NCBI GenBank assembly: GCA_020284085.1
Contig: JACEVL010000463.1
Location: forward strand, 466,001-530,000
Origin: Aporrectodea caliginosa
Lineage: Eukaryota; Annelida; Clitellata; Crassiclitellata; Lumbricidae
Length of the DNA stretch: 64,000 bases
Reading direction: 5' to 3'
The notes below the pieces were generated by a model that had not been told where the DNA came from, searched no databases, and saw only the letters and a list, made by a program, of their open reading frames with translations. The first letter of the stretch is position 1. Each line of letters begins with the position of its first letter. A program made the position numbers and the translations under genes. Below are positions 33,151 to 43,796 of this stretch, piece after piece.

Positions 33151-33906
33151 TTGAGCCGAGTATCAGTTTAAGATTACGAACTTTAAATTGCGCATAGAAA
33201 TTTAGGAACACGTCATTTTATTCTTAATATTCATTCATTCATTCATATCGAACATTTGTATAGCGCCCCTTCAAGGAAACTACTCAGAGGCGCTCCCGAC
33301 TCCAGCACGGCCAAAAAGAACGGTTTTAAGGTGAGAGAAGAACGTGGGAGAGAAGGTCCTAGGAACAAGGCGGAGCTCCAGAGGGAGGCCATTCCAGGTC
33401 GAGGGGCCCCCCACCGAGAAAGCGCGATTCTGCATAGTGGAGGTTCGAGCAAAAGGGACAAGTAGGAGTCCCTGTTCAGATGAGCGGAGGGATCGAGAGC
33501 CCCTAGCACTAAGGACAGGGCAGCAGAGCTCACGAAGATAGGCAGGAGCGAAACCTAGTAAGCAGCGCCAGACTAGGGCAGCTGTTCTGTTATATTATTA
33601 GATGCATTCTAATAAAACAATTGCCCAGAAAACTCATGAGATATACACCCATCAATTATTATAGTAGGACAGCATCGAAATGAAAGGTCGCCAATCGGTT
33701 GCGAAATAAAGCATCTAAACAAGATTATTTCGCAGGTTTCATTGCAGTCCGATTCAGTCGATGCGATGAGCCATGGACCGATCTCGACCGGTCTGCTCCA
33801 GTGGTTGGAAAAATTATAAAAGCAATGTGATCGAAAAATGCTTTGTACGCAGAGCACGAAAAAGATTTTTTAGCGATATAATGCTTTAACAAAATTAGAC
33901 ACCTTT
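33139..33906. repeat. Class A convergent unit with LINE insertion
   Basis: The facing modules are 768 bp apart because about 360 bp of LINE (33229-33590) is inserted. Without it the span would be close to 400 bp, like the other units. The interior includes GGTCGCCAATCGGTTGCGAA and ATGAGCCATGGACCGATCTC, shared with 36.3 and 49.9 kb. Confidence 0.65.
33229..33590 (-). mobile_element. CR1-like LINE 3' end, (GAAT)n tail
   Basis: Minus frame: FARTSTMQNRAFSVGGPSTW, NGLPLELRL, FFSHLKTVLFGRAG, the CR1-type C-terminus. The 3' end GGGAGCGCCTCTGAGTAG, CTTGAAGGGGCGCTATACAA, ATGAATGAATG matches the SINE-A 3' tail, so this is the likely mobilising partner of SINE-A. Confidence 0.85.
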
Positions 33907-33935
33907 ATAATGAATACATTTTGAGCAATAACAAT
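33895..33935 (-). promoter_or_regulatory. Class A module, right
   Basis: Minus: GCTCAAAATGTATTCATTAT, AAAGGTGTCTAATTTTGTT. Confidence 0.55.
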
Positions 33936-34059
33936 CACCGGCCCACCGTATTTGTGGATTTAAAACTCCTCGTTGTCTCTGATTTTATTAATACGAACTA
34001 GATGACTGCCCGTCATAAAACGGTTCAAAAATTTGAAAATCTCAAGAGATCTTTCGTCA

Positions 34060-34750
34060 CGTGATATCCGTCCCTTCGAACTTCAGATTTTAGATAAACA
34101 CCACAAATAGCCCACATACTCCGTCTATATATAAATGGCGAACATTAACATTAAATTATGATCGATTGACCGGACTCCATCGGTTTGGCTCTATGTGTGT
34201 GCGGGAGCCCACCAGCGGTCACTCTTTTCTTATCTGAGCAGTATCTGTATTCAGATTTTAGATAAACACCACAAATAGCCCACATACTCCGTCTATATAT
34301 AAATGGCGAACATTAAGCAGATGGCGAAAACTTTAAAAAATTCCTTTTGACGTGAAAAGCCGCAGCCGCGATGCCACATGAAGTAGGTAAACCGTTGATC
34401 CAAAATCTTGTAAAGAATTAAGCCGCATCAATAAATTCCTAAATTACAGTCCGATTTGTATACAGCGGTTTGACGTTTAATTTTGTTTTTCTTCGTTTCA
34501 CTTTGTTTCTGATATTTACCTGATTTATTTTCTTAATTTACTTTCGCATCCATCTTGTCCATTGATTAACTTAGCCTAGGATGTCGTCCGCTAGTCAAAG
34601 GGAAACGTTAGCCATCGCGGCCAGTTCTAGCTTAATTTGAAGGTGTCCATGTATATGGGTCTTTCAAACGATAATAGTCAAATAGCACGGACATCAAGTA
34701 GCGTCGTTCAAGCCACACTATAAGACGCAGACATTGAACAAGGCATCAAC
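34060..34750 (+). repeat. C unit, fourth copy (start missing)
   Basis: AACTTCAGATTTTAGATAAA, TGACGTGAAAAG, TCAAAGGGAAACGTTAGCC and TATAAGACGCAGACATTG keep the order of other C units. A segment of about 70 bp (TCAGATTTTAGATAAACACC to AATGGCGAACATTAA) is duplicated, once at 34084 and once at 34252. Confidence 0.55.
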
Positions 34751-34999
34751 CGATGGCACACCACAACCAAGGAGTGCGTCCTAGTCAGTATATATACCCG
34801 ATCAGTCCGTTATGAGGACGAGGAATTGCGTCGTCCTAATCTGTTTGTGCAAGCTTTGGACTGGCACCACCAGAAAATTGCACTATGAATTTCACTTATA
34901 GCGATTGGTAATTTTTCAAAGCCATTAAGGTCGATAGCCAATACTCGCTCATCATGTCGACAATGATGCTCGCTGTATTTATAATGCATCACAAAAACC

Positions 35000-35440
35000 T
35001 TTTTAAGGGTGTGACTTTGTTAATGCACATATCTCAGTTTGCAAATGTGTGACAAGATTTCGCTGCTTTGGAACCAATGACTTCAATCCGACCGTTTTTC
35101 ACAACTAAAAACATGTTTGATTGAGTCACAGAAAGTGAACATAAATATCAAGAAAAATCCTGTCTTCAAAAATTGCTGTAGGGAAGTTTGCTGTAGACAC
35201 CAAATTATTAGTCGCTACAATGGCAATTCAAGTCATTTTTCTTTAAAAGAGGTATTTTAAGTCGTAACTTCCAATGCTATTAAAGACATGAACTTATTAA
35301 ATTTGAATTCTCTTAGATTTTATAAATATTCAGTTCATTTTTGAGAAAACTAATATGTGTTGCCGCATTTATATTGCTTCGTTAAAAGACGTTTTAAGAG
35401 TGCATATTTTAAACATCCCATTTAATACTAATAATAATAA
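35000..35440. other. Spacer with a diverged C-type start
   Basis: TTTTTAAGGGTGTGACTTTG (35001) with TATAATGC 20 bp before it resembles a class C module. After it nothing is recognised up to 35440. Confidence 0.4.
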
Positions 35441-35704
35441 TTATTATTATTATTCTTTAATAAAGCGCCTGACAAACGCACTGCACTGTACATGTACATG
35501 TGACGACGATTAAACAATTCACAAGAACACAAATTACAGCAGACATAATTCAATAGAGTTGCAGCCATGCAAGACGCAAACTCATTGTACTATTGCTGCC
35601 ACTAAGGGAATGAAGGTATGAGCTAAACCCATGGGGTCCTTACGGGATTCGAACCGGGTCCGTGAGCACTTCAGGTAAGAGTGTTATCCTTTTATCTATC
35701 CCAA
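35440..35704 (-). mobile_element. SINE-D, second copy
   Basis: Minus: GGATAACACTCTTACCTGAA, B box CGGTTCGAATCCC, tail GTACAGTGCAGTGCGTTTGT with ATT repeats. Confidence 0.75.
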
Positions 35705-35729
35705 TCTCTTTAGCTAACGTGTGGCAAAA

Positions 35730-35880
35730 TGAAGAAAGGACAAAAAAGACCACGTCACATCACTTGGACTAACACTAAGGGGAGCAATGGACTTGACAAG
35801 TGACCGAGGACACTGGAGATCATTATTCGTACCCATCGCCGCCAAATGGCTGGCATTAGGTGTTGATGAAAATGAAGCAA
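35730..35880 (+). mobile_element. Small LINE C-terminal remnant
   Basis: Frames give KRPRHITWTNTK, then MDLTSDRGHWRSLF and AAKWLALGVDENEA, resembling the end of an RTE-type ORF2. Too short to place with certainty. Confidence 0.4.
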
Positions 35881-36108
35881 GCCTTAACGTTACTTCCAGT
35901 TTAAGTGTTTAACGACATCTTATGGCTGCTAAGGCCGTTGACCTTCGACTTTAAAATGTTTCGAATTTGTGAGTGAAACGCGGACATGTGTGTCCACAGT
36001 TTAACGGCAGCTTATGACAACATAGGCCGTTGCCGCCGACAAAGATTAGTTTTGGCATATTACAGCTCTTTTTTTTCTTTTTTTTTCGGACATCTGACGT
36101 TAATGATA

Positions 36109-36150
36109 TTATATAGTTTCGTGTAATAGCGGTATACAGGTGTCTAATTG
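36109..36150 (+). promoter_or_regulatory. Class A module, left
   Basis: ATTATATAG (36109-36117), ACAGGTGT (36136-36143), CTAATTGAACTGAGTGTG. The core AACGACATCTTATGGCTG is at 35910. Confidence 0.6.
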
Positions 36151-36552
36151 AACTGAGTGTGCACGTATAATATTTATCTGATCCGTCAGCAATTTTAGCT
36201 TGTGCATTGAAATTTTCAATCGCCGCAGTTTTATATTTTGCAATTTTTGAGTCATCAGATATGCACGCGTCCTGACAATAGTGGCACCCGATGGAATAGA
36301 ATGGTATTCAATTGGTTACGAAATAAGACATCTCGAGAATATCATTTCGTAGGTTGCATGGAAACACGGCCCAGTCGCTGAGACGATTCATGGACCGGTC
36401 TGGACCTGTCTAAACCAACGATCTCTGGTCTAAGCTGTTCTGTTGTCGTGGTTGGAGAAAGTGAGAAAATGCGGTCATTAAATGCATTGTACGGAAAGCA
36501 TGAAAGTGACTTTATAGCGAAAAACGCAGGAACTAAATTATTAGACACCTTT
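36136..36552. repeat. Class A convergent unit
   Basis: Facing modules 417 bp apart (ACAGGTGTCTAATT and ATTAGACACCTTT). The interior ATAGAATGGTATTCAATTGG, GTTGCATGGAAAC is shared with 7.45, 33.7 and 49.9 kb. The short minus frame inside is not conserved. Confidence 0.7.
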
Positions 36553-36640
36553 ATAATGCATACATTTTAAGCAAACCATTAATAGCTTGCATTAAACTCC
36601 CCCACACATTTTAAGCAAACCATTAATAGCTTGCATTAAA
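36541..36640 (-). promoter_or_regulatory. Class A module, right, with local duplication
   Basis: Minus: GCTTAAAATGTATGCATTAT, AAAGGTGTCTAATAATTT. Outside it a 43-bp stretch (ACATTTTAAGCAAACCATTA onward) is repeated in tandem at 36562 and 36605. Confidence 0.55.
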
Positions 36641-36709
36641 CTCCCCCACTGTCTGTACCCTATCAGTGCCAGTCCCAAGCCTGGAGAATGGAAGAGGCAT
36701 CAAAGTACG

Positions 36710-36890
36710 TTGCATGGCAATCACATAACAGTAGATGACATCACATTACGCAAATATCGCATAACATCATATCAAATCTCATTACACAACATCACATATT
36801 ACATCACACTACATCGCATTACACAACGCTACATAACAATCACATAGCATTACTTCACATCACATATCGTTACCGTACCTTTTGTCACAT
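36710..36890. repeat. CATCACATTA low-complexity block 3
   Basis: Same kind as the blocks upstream of the Olig-like copies, followed by a class B module at 37223. No Olig-like copy remains to its left. Confidence 0.7.
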
Positions 36891-36918
36891 TATATCCTAG
36901 AGTCCTAGACTGTTTAGT

Positions 36919-37062
36919 TATCGAATCCACCTCAAGCCGCCGCGTAGGGACCCTGGGCTAGTCCTTCACTCATGCGCTTCGGCGTTAAACTCCGATTCAG
37001 TGTCCGCGCTGTATTCGGAAGCGCCTCTGAGTAGAAATATTGAAGGGGCGCTATAACAAGTG
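36919..37062 (+). mobile_element. SINE-A, 5' truncated
   Basis: Starts inside the B box (CGAATCCACCTCAAGCCG) and runs to TTGAAGGGGCGCTATAAC. Confidence 0.8.
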
Positions 37063-37197
37063 CTCATACATGTATACATACATTAAACGGCATCCTATTA
37101 TACGTCTTCCAGGGCCGTCGACATCGACTGTAAATTGCCCACAATATTGTGAGTTGTTTTTGGAAAATGAAACACTCTTCTTTATACGTGATTCAAT

Positions 37198-37238
37198 GTA
37201 TAGCCTAAAATTGGAAAATATTGAAGGTGTCTAATAAA
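37198..37238 (+). promoter_or_regulatory. Class B module
   Basis: TGTATAGCCTAAAATTGG, GAAGGTGT (37223-37230), CTAATAAAATTTAGCATTTC. Core ATTAAACGGCATCCTATT at 37082. Confidence 0.55.
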
Positions 37239-38315
37239 ATTTAGCATTTCAATTTTTCCAAAATCTTTACGTCGACCTTAAGTGTCTTCGAGCAAGCAAC
37301 CGATGGATTTTCCTGCGCATATACCAAATTTTACTGACCCCAGCGACTTATGATGCCTACAATGAAATAATTATTCAGGTGTTTTTAAAGTTTATTGTTT
37401 CATATTAACTTGTATACTGCGTTAAACGATACCATTTGGCTCACAGCGACGTTGACGTTACATAGCGCGGTAAAACTCGGGATTTACTGGGGTGGTCCGA
37501 GAGGCACCATAATTTATCTTACCTGGTGATACTTGGCACCTAAACTAGTCGATCGCACCTATTCCCGATCTGCGGAAACGATCCGTTAATTTTTTACAAA
37601 TTTTTTAAAATCCATTGTCTGCAACTCACAAAAAATATGTCTACAGATAATCATTGTATCGTTTATATTTGGATATTCGGCGCCTTCTAAGGAGAGCGTA
37701 ATATTATTTATGTTATTCTAAAGTTACTAGTTGTTTATACCATTTTGTAAGGGTGCGTTTTATGATTTTACACCAGAATGTTGTATCTCCAAACAAAAAT
37801 TATTATCTTGGCCTATAATTATTAATAATTTGTGCTAGATTGTGCAGTATGACTGAATGTTTCTTCAGAAATTTTTTTTGCGGTTATCTTGCAAATTACA
37901 CAGAATTTATGATGTTTTTCATTATTTCATTTTCTCTTGCTAGAAGGGTGCATCTTGTCAAACTTTTACAAAATTCACCTAATTATCACGTTATGTGTAA
38001 ACAATACAATGCAAACTTTAATGCATTTTGAAAAGAAGTGTTGTTGTTCAGCATTTAGGCTACTAAGCTAGAAATAATTTTCATTGTTTACATAAAAAAT
38101 GATGAAAAATTTTTTTTTTAAATTATTGTAGCACAGTTTTCGTTTTCTTCGTTTATCTCAAAATGTCAAAAAACGTAGTTACGCCAGTCTGGCTTAATTT
38201 AAACCCCTCGAAATGTAACTGTTACCTTTTCACCTTACCAGAGACTTCCATAGCCTAAGGAGGACAGAGACAGCATGAAAGGTCATGGAGGACTCATTGA
38301 ATGTTTCACTTTGTC

Positions 38316-38830
38316 CAGTGTGATTCACGATAACGATAACGAGAATGTTCGTTAACGAAAATAAAATGATTTCGTTAACGATAACTATAACTACAACTAA
38401 AAAATATCATTAGCTATAACTATAACGAAAATTCATTTATTTTCGTTAATACAAAAAATAAAAAGAGAAAGTGCAATATGGACGATTAAACATAAATGAG
38501 AACGAAAAATGCGATATTTTTATTATTCAGTTTGTCAGTTACTTTGGTAACTCGTGTATTCATGAAGCTGAATGCACCCATGCTTCAAAGGCTTCACAGC
38601 TCTGAGCAAATTGTGAAAAAGCGTGCTAATACGGACAATTTTGCTTATACACTTAATTATTGTAAATAAGTAGTAACTGAAATTAACTAAAATAAAAATC
38701 CATTAACTATAACTATAACTATAACTAAAAAATAATACTAACGGTAACTATAACTATAACTAAAATAAAAAAAACATTAACTATAACTGTAACTATAACT
38801 AAAATAAAATCTGTAAGGAGAATCACACTG
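38316..38830. mobile_element. AACTAT-rich element with CAGTGTGATTC ends
   Basis: Starts CAGTGTGATTC and ends GAATCACACTG, 515 bp. Rich in AACTATAACT. The flanking 8-mers (ACTTTGTC and GTTAATAC) do not match. It is followed by a partial second copy, 38831-39190, ending AAAATCACACTG, so part of it is duplicated in tandem. Nested in the 37469-39954 element. Confidence 0.6.
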
Positions 38831-38931
38831 GTTAATACGCACAATTTTGCTAATAGCCTTAATTACTGTAACTAAGTAGTAACTAAAATTAACTCAAATT
38901 AAAATCCATTAACTATAACTATACGTCGTGG

Positions 38932-39090
38932 GACACGGTGGTGTAGGGGTATGTTCGGTGCCTTGCAGCCGGAGGGTTGCGGGTTCGAATCCACCTCAAA
39001 GGGGGTATGTTTGGTGCCTTGCAGCCGGATGGTTGCGGGTTCGAATCCACCTCAAGCCGCCGAAATATCTGAAATGAATGAATGAACTAT
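38932..39090 (+). mobile_element. SINE-A with duplicated head and deleted body
   Basis: Two tRNA-like heads in series: GCCTTGCAGCCGGAGGGTTG and GCCTTGCAGCCGGATGGTTG, each with B box GGGTTCGAATCC. The second is followed at once by AAATATCTGAAATGAATGAA. So almost the whole body is deleted. Confidence 0.8.
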
Positions 39091-39954
39091 AACTAAAAAA
39101 TAATACTAACTATAACTATAACTAAAATAAAAACCATTAACTATTACTGTAACTATAACTAAAATAAAATCTGTGAGGAAAATCACACTGATGGAGTCAG
39201 ATGGTCTCCTAAGTTACCAGGTGCTTAGCTTTGCCTGCCGGACAGAGGACATGCGGATGAAAGAGAGGACATGTCCTCCTTTTGCCGAACGTCTGGCAAA
39301 CCTATTTACAGTAGCCTAGAACTTTATGTCAAAGACGTTATAACTATCTCTTTATAATAGTTATTTACCTTGAGGGTGGAATCTTGAATTTGATACATAT
39401 AAACAATTCAATTATCTGGTTATTTCACCCTATCTACACCCAAAGTCTCTTACAATCGTGAACTGTGAATTAATACCGCGCTACATGAAGCTAACCTCAT
39501 GGTACCAGCGTCAGTTGTCGAATTACAAATTTAATTAATTAATAATAATTATAATCCAAGTCCGTTTGAGAAGGGAGGGAGAAAAAACTTCTAAAGCAGG
39601 TTTCGTGGAGCGCAAGAAAGCTTAGAAGGCGCGAAATATTTAAATATAAACGATACAATGATTATCTGCGGATCATCGGATGAGTTTCTCTTGCGTTTTA
39701 AACTAATGCGCTATAAAAGTTATATATATATATATGTGAATGGCGCATCCTTAACGTGACTTCCGGTATAGGCGTAGAGTAACGTAAACATGCTATAGCC
39801 GACTGTTTAACATTGGATTTTTAAAAATTTGTAAAAAATTAACGGATCGTTTCCGCAGATCAGGAATAGGTGCGATCGACTAGTTTAGGTGCCAGGTATC
39901 ACTACGTAAGATTTGGTGCCTCTCGGACCACCCCAGTAAATCCCGAGTTCTACC

Positions 39955-40168
39955 CATAGCGCATTGGATAACATCTGGCACAGAGAGCGAGAGGTACCGA
40001 GTTCGAGCCCCCGTTGGGCGGATATGCTTTGTAGGCTGCTATTAGCGCCGTGTATTGCAGGCTGTCTGTTCTGTTAGTAGCTAAGATTTAAATTGCATAA
40101 CATGACTGTAAATGTACAGCGCAGTACGTTTGTCAGGCGCTTAATAAAGAAAAGATTATTATTATTAT
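39955..40168 (+). mobile_element. SINE-C, plus copy
   Basis: ATAGCGCATTGGATAACATC, B box GAGTTCGAGCCCC, GGCTGCTATTAGCGCCGTGT, tail GTACAGCGCAGTACGTTTGT, TTATTATTA. Same family as 2522-2762. Confidence 0.85.
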
Positions 40169-40812
40169 TATATTTTTATGTGAAAAAAAGAAGTAACACG
40201 AGAACCACTCGAGTTGACTGTACTAGTTTTCTTGTGATTGAACTCAGTATACAATAGCATAGTATCTACATTTGATAGTATAACTCATTTGCTAACTACT
40301 TATCACGTATAATCACGACATGTAACGGGCAAATCACTATGCGTGGACATGCGTAATATTGTAAGAAACTAAATACAGGCTGTTGACCTGGCTATAGCTT
40401 AGGTTCGGTATGCACCATCGGAAATAGTTGTGCATTAGACACCGGCTCTATAGAAGTTATTAATTCATTAAACAATTATTGACTAATGAACTAAAAACGT
40501 AAAATAATTATGATAATCGTAATCGTAATCTCCAAACTTCTAAAGCGCCACTCGAAAGCCAAGCGCAGGGCACCAGCTTATTCACGAGCGCTAATGATAG
40601 CCTATTAAACGTATGCATTTTTTCAATAGCATTATACCTAACGCGGCCTACTGAGGTGAAGTTGCTTTCATCTTAGTAAGCATTTTCTATGAAAATTTTA
40701 CCTTTTCTACATTCTATATTTTGCTTATTTTATCATTTGTTATTTGTTAAGTCATAAATTTGTCAATTTCTTTAGTTATTTACTAATTTGCTCTTTATTA
40801 AGTTATATGTTA
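40169..40812. other. Spacer with one dispersed fragment
   Basis: Only 40510-40590 (ATCTCCAAACTTCTAAAGCG) has relatives in the window. No gene is seen. Confidence 0.45.
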
Positions 40813-40990
40813 GGGTGTTCAATAGCGAAGCGGTTAGGGCGAGGGACTGTCAATCGAGGTGTTGGCGTTCATATCCCCGCCAGGGCAGAGATTTGGTTCG
40901 AGACTTCTGCTCCAGATGTGCCCCATAGTGAACTCAACAAATATCAGGGAGTAATGTATTAGCAAAAATTGTCTCCGCTCTGACTGTTAG
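40813..40990 (+). mobile_element. SINE-E, diverged copy
   Basis: AATAGCGAAGCGGTTAGGGC and GAGGGACTGTCAATCGAGGT parallel the head at 19990, but the B-box equivalent is degraded (GGCGTTCATATCC). Confidence 0.55.
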
Positions 40991-41105
40991 TCATCATTTT
41001 GATAATCTGAGCGATTGAATGGATGGATCCAGATTTTAACGACAGCTCATGAGGACAAACGGGGGACATTATTGCCGATCGAATCTTACGGCCATAAAGC
41101 TGATA

Positions 41106-41145
41106 GTATTTATAATTTTATGGAGAACATTTTAAAGGTGTTTAA
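41106..41145 (+). promoter_or_regulatory. Module with unclassified downstream
   Basis: TATTTATAA (41107-41115), AAAGGTGT (41134-41141), TTAAAATCTGCCCATACT. GACAGCTCATGAGGAC core at 41040. Confidence 0.55.
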
Positions 41146-41249
41146 AATCTGCCCATACTTCCCCGTCTCTATACGCTCTATACCATTCTGTCTGGTGGCA
41201 TCTGTTACCTCAAAACCTTCCTTTTCCTTCTCTCCCGGGTAATAATAAT

Positions 41250-41390
41250 AATAATTACGACAATTTATATGGCGCCGTAACACGGCCATTCCGTTACAAG
41301 GGCGCCTAACGTAGCACAGGGAGCGCTTATGAAAGGCTTATGCTGTGAGATGCGCTTTTTAAATGATCAAATACAATGAAATACAATACA
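41250..41390 (+). mobile_element. LINE tail, AATAC-type
   Basis: GGCGCCGTAACACGGCCATT, then GAAAGGCTTATGCTGTGAGA, GCGCTTTTTAAAT and AATACA repeats. Related to the end at 14700-14770. Confidence 0.55.
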
Positions 41391-41404
41391 CACATGTATG
41401 CGGT

Positions 41405-42084
41405 GGAGTCAAGGAGTTGTCGATGCTTTGACGTTTCTTTGGTGGTAGCGCCGTCTCCTCAGTTGACCTTTTGACCGCGGGGATTCTTTACCCTTGACCT
41501 ATAGCCGACCGTGCCTCAGTGGGGGGCCGCCGACCCTACCCCGGGTCTTTAACCCTTGGTTTATGGACCTGTCTGCACGTCTCTTTCCAACGAAGCCTAG
41601 CGGAAAATTCGGGGGCTCTCACTCCAGACGGGCGAGACGGCCACCCATCGAAGCTGATGAAACCATCTGCCGCACGTACAGCAGCTGCACTGGGCTGTGA
41701 TTGGTTTCTTCAAAGATTGTTGTTACTCCAGTCAATTAATTAGAAAACGAATTGTTAATTAAAAGCATTGTCTGCCTACAATTTTAAGACTCATTTTAAA
41801 AAAGATTTAGCGCCCCTTTGACAGTTAAAGTTCGAATCCTAATATGAAGTGAATTTAAATTTGAAGACAGGCCAACACAGTTTTCAGTGCGCGAGAAACC
41901 AATTAAACGAACAACATTCTTAATATTAACATAAGTTTTAGAAAAAGTGAATAAACGTCTTAATTTTTCTGAATTTTAGTTATTATTATTACTATTAAGT
42001 AATTTCAGGTCTACCACAACAGCTTTGCCTGTCAAAAGAAGTTAAAAGCTGAAAAACTCTTGGACTCAGTTTACACACCTTAAA
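41405..42084 (+). repeat. Duplicated segment, partner of 10340-11046
   Basis: Same ordered blocks as the 10.3 kb copy. It ends at an intact class F module; in the other copy an RTE fragment sits at this point. Confidence 0.75.
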
Positions 42085-42108
42085 TAGTTGTTGCATCGTG
42101 TTATATAA
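42075..42108 (-). promoter_or_regulatory. Class F module, reverse
   Basis: Minus: TTATATAA (42101-42108), CACGATGCAACAACTA, TTTAAGGTGTGTAAACTGAG. Confidence 0.55.
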
Positions 42109-42329
42109 GTTCGTGTAATCTCAGTAATAATATTTCTTTGCTATACCTCCGCTAAACCAATTAAAGAACCGCGTATGGGGTAAATTGTGGCGTCAAGTTA
42201 TCATCGTCATCGTCACCATCGTGATCGTCGTAGTCATCATCATAAATGTTGTCGTCAATTGGTGACTTTCATCGTGACTTATACACAAGACATCATCCGA
42301 AGATCACCTTTCTAAGACCTGTGGGCTAT

Positions 42330-42330
<1 letters not shown>

Positions 42331-42414
<84 letters not shown>
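42331..42414. repeat. (TA)n microsatellite
   Basis: About 84 bp of TA at the point where the 13.2 kb duplicate shows the hAT MITE and other insertions. Confidence 0.95.
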
Positions 42415-42418
<4 letters not shown>

Positions 42419-43100
42419 GGTTGGGAGGTTGAACGAGACTCAAAGCTGAACCGGCGTTGATAGCCAGGAGGTTGAATAATATGGTTTCTTGAAATTAATT
42501 ATTTAGCCATCTGTTGAGATTTCTTATTATTGGGTCTGCAAGAGCGAATTACCCCGTGATCAATTTCGCCATTCTTTTTGTCTTTAGTAACCAATTAAAT
42601 CCATTCCTATTCCAGGATCAGTTACGAATACATGAGGCCTGTAACGATGCATTTTGTTATTCATTAGTGTAAGATTCAGAACATTCATAATAGTTGAGTT
42701 GCAATGTTTCTTAAGGTTCCACATAAATTTGCGATAACTATTACAATTATAGAGGACCCGCAGAAGTCACGATCGCAATCCTTATTGATCTCATCTTGAT
42801 CTATCCTCGTTTTAATGATTGACCTAATTTCGTTGAACTTAATATATTGGCCTATTCTTTTTTTACATAACTCTACTAAATTAAGAAAAAATTGACTAAA
42901 TTCGTAACATGAACGTTTTCCATAAAATACAATATTATGAATTAATTTGACTAAATAGTGTAAAATTAAGCAAACAGAAATATTGCATAAGCATAATTAA
43001 TTTTTTTTTTATTTGTTTAGTTGGTACATTGTTTGCAATGCAAAGTACGGTTTGCTATAATAATTGCAAATGCATTAGCAGTTTGGCTTTTAAAGCTCTT
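42415..43100 (+). repeat. Duplicated segment, partner of 13195-14000
   Basis: Collinear with the 13.2 kb copy and again leading into a class C module. Confidence 0.7.
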
Positions 43101-43245
43101 TTGATAACGTAATGTTATTCAACTGTTTAAAAAGGTGTGCAAGATACGCCAATTATTTATGCACATGTCAGAAGCTGTGAGCTTTATGAATCGACTGCAA
43201 CCTGTAATTAGCTCTGCGTGTGGTTAACAGAACAGATGAGCTGTA
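43086..43245 (+). promoter_or_regulatory. Class C module and short C unit
   Basis: GGCTTTTAAAG (43085-43095), AAAGGTGT (43131-43138), GCAAGATACGCCAATTATTT. TATA spacing is longer than in other class C copies. The C unit breaks off after GAACAGATGA into a dispersed core. Confidence 0.5.
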
Positions 43246-43659
43246 ATAATTATGCCAAAAATAATTTCTGTCGACGGCAACGGCCTTTGTTGTAATAAGC
43301 TGTCGTTAAACTCTTGATCCGTCCATACATACATTTTAATTATCGGAATTTTGCATCGGCGATTTTATCTAATATGCAACTGCAAAGGTGGCGCAAAATG
43401 AATCTGTAGTATCGTAGATGGACTTGCATAGCGTTTGTTTACTGCCCTTGCATATACAAACATACATTAGGAATGCATAAAACATACATGCATACATAAT
43501 CATATAATGCATATTCTACGCATGCAGTTACATACAAGTAGAACTTAAAACAACGGTTTCGTTCATTTAGGCCTAACATAGATCCGTGAATACCATACCA
43601 CTCAGTCAAGCGTGGTATATGGTATAAACAGATACATGAGGTATAGCCTACTTGTCTGC

Positions 43660-43745
43660 TCAACGACTCCGTGAGATAGGGACGATGAATAGCGTCGCCT
43701 CTTCCTCCTTTTGTGCAAGCCTCGGACTGGCACCGCTAGAAAATG
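43660..43745 (+). repeat. R1-like repeat
   Basis: ATAGCGTCGCCTCTTCCTCC, GCCTCGGACTGGCACCGCTA. Similar to 34815-34880. Confidence 0.5.
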
Positions 43746-43796
43746 GCTCAAGGGGAGCTGACCGATAGCAATTAGGTATTTCCCACAGTTTAGGAG

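Larger units (their letters stand above)
37469..39954. mobile_element. 2.49-kb DNA transposon with ~150-bp inverted ends
   Basis: GGTAAAACTCGGGATTTACT on the left and its inverse (GGTAGAACTCGGGATTTACT) on the right. The inverted ends stay more than 90% identical by eye for about 145 bp (37469-37615 and 39810-39954). The flanks are a perfect 8-bp duplication CATAGCGC (37461-37468 and 39955-39962). The interior holds an AACTAT element and a SINE-A copy, with no transposase frame. An 8-bp duplication occurs in the hAT, P and Merlin superfamilies. The ends do not start CAG/TAG, so I leave the superfamily open. The right duplication lies in the head of SINE-C. Confidence 0.88.

Noticed and set aside
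33243..33541. Frames of 96 and 65-69 codons
   Set aside because: Other frames of the CR1-like fragment at 33229-33590.
38308..38838. 8-bp target duplication around the AACTAT element
   Set aside because: ACTTTGTC and GTTAATAC do not match; the right side is followed by a partial second copy.
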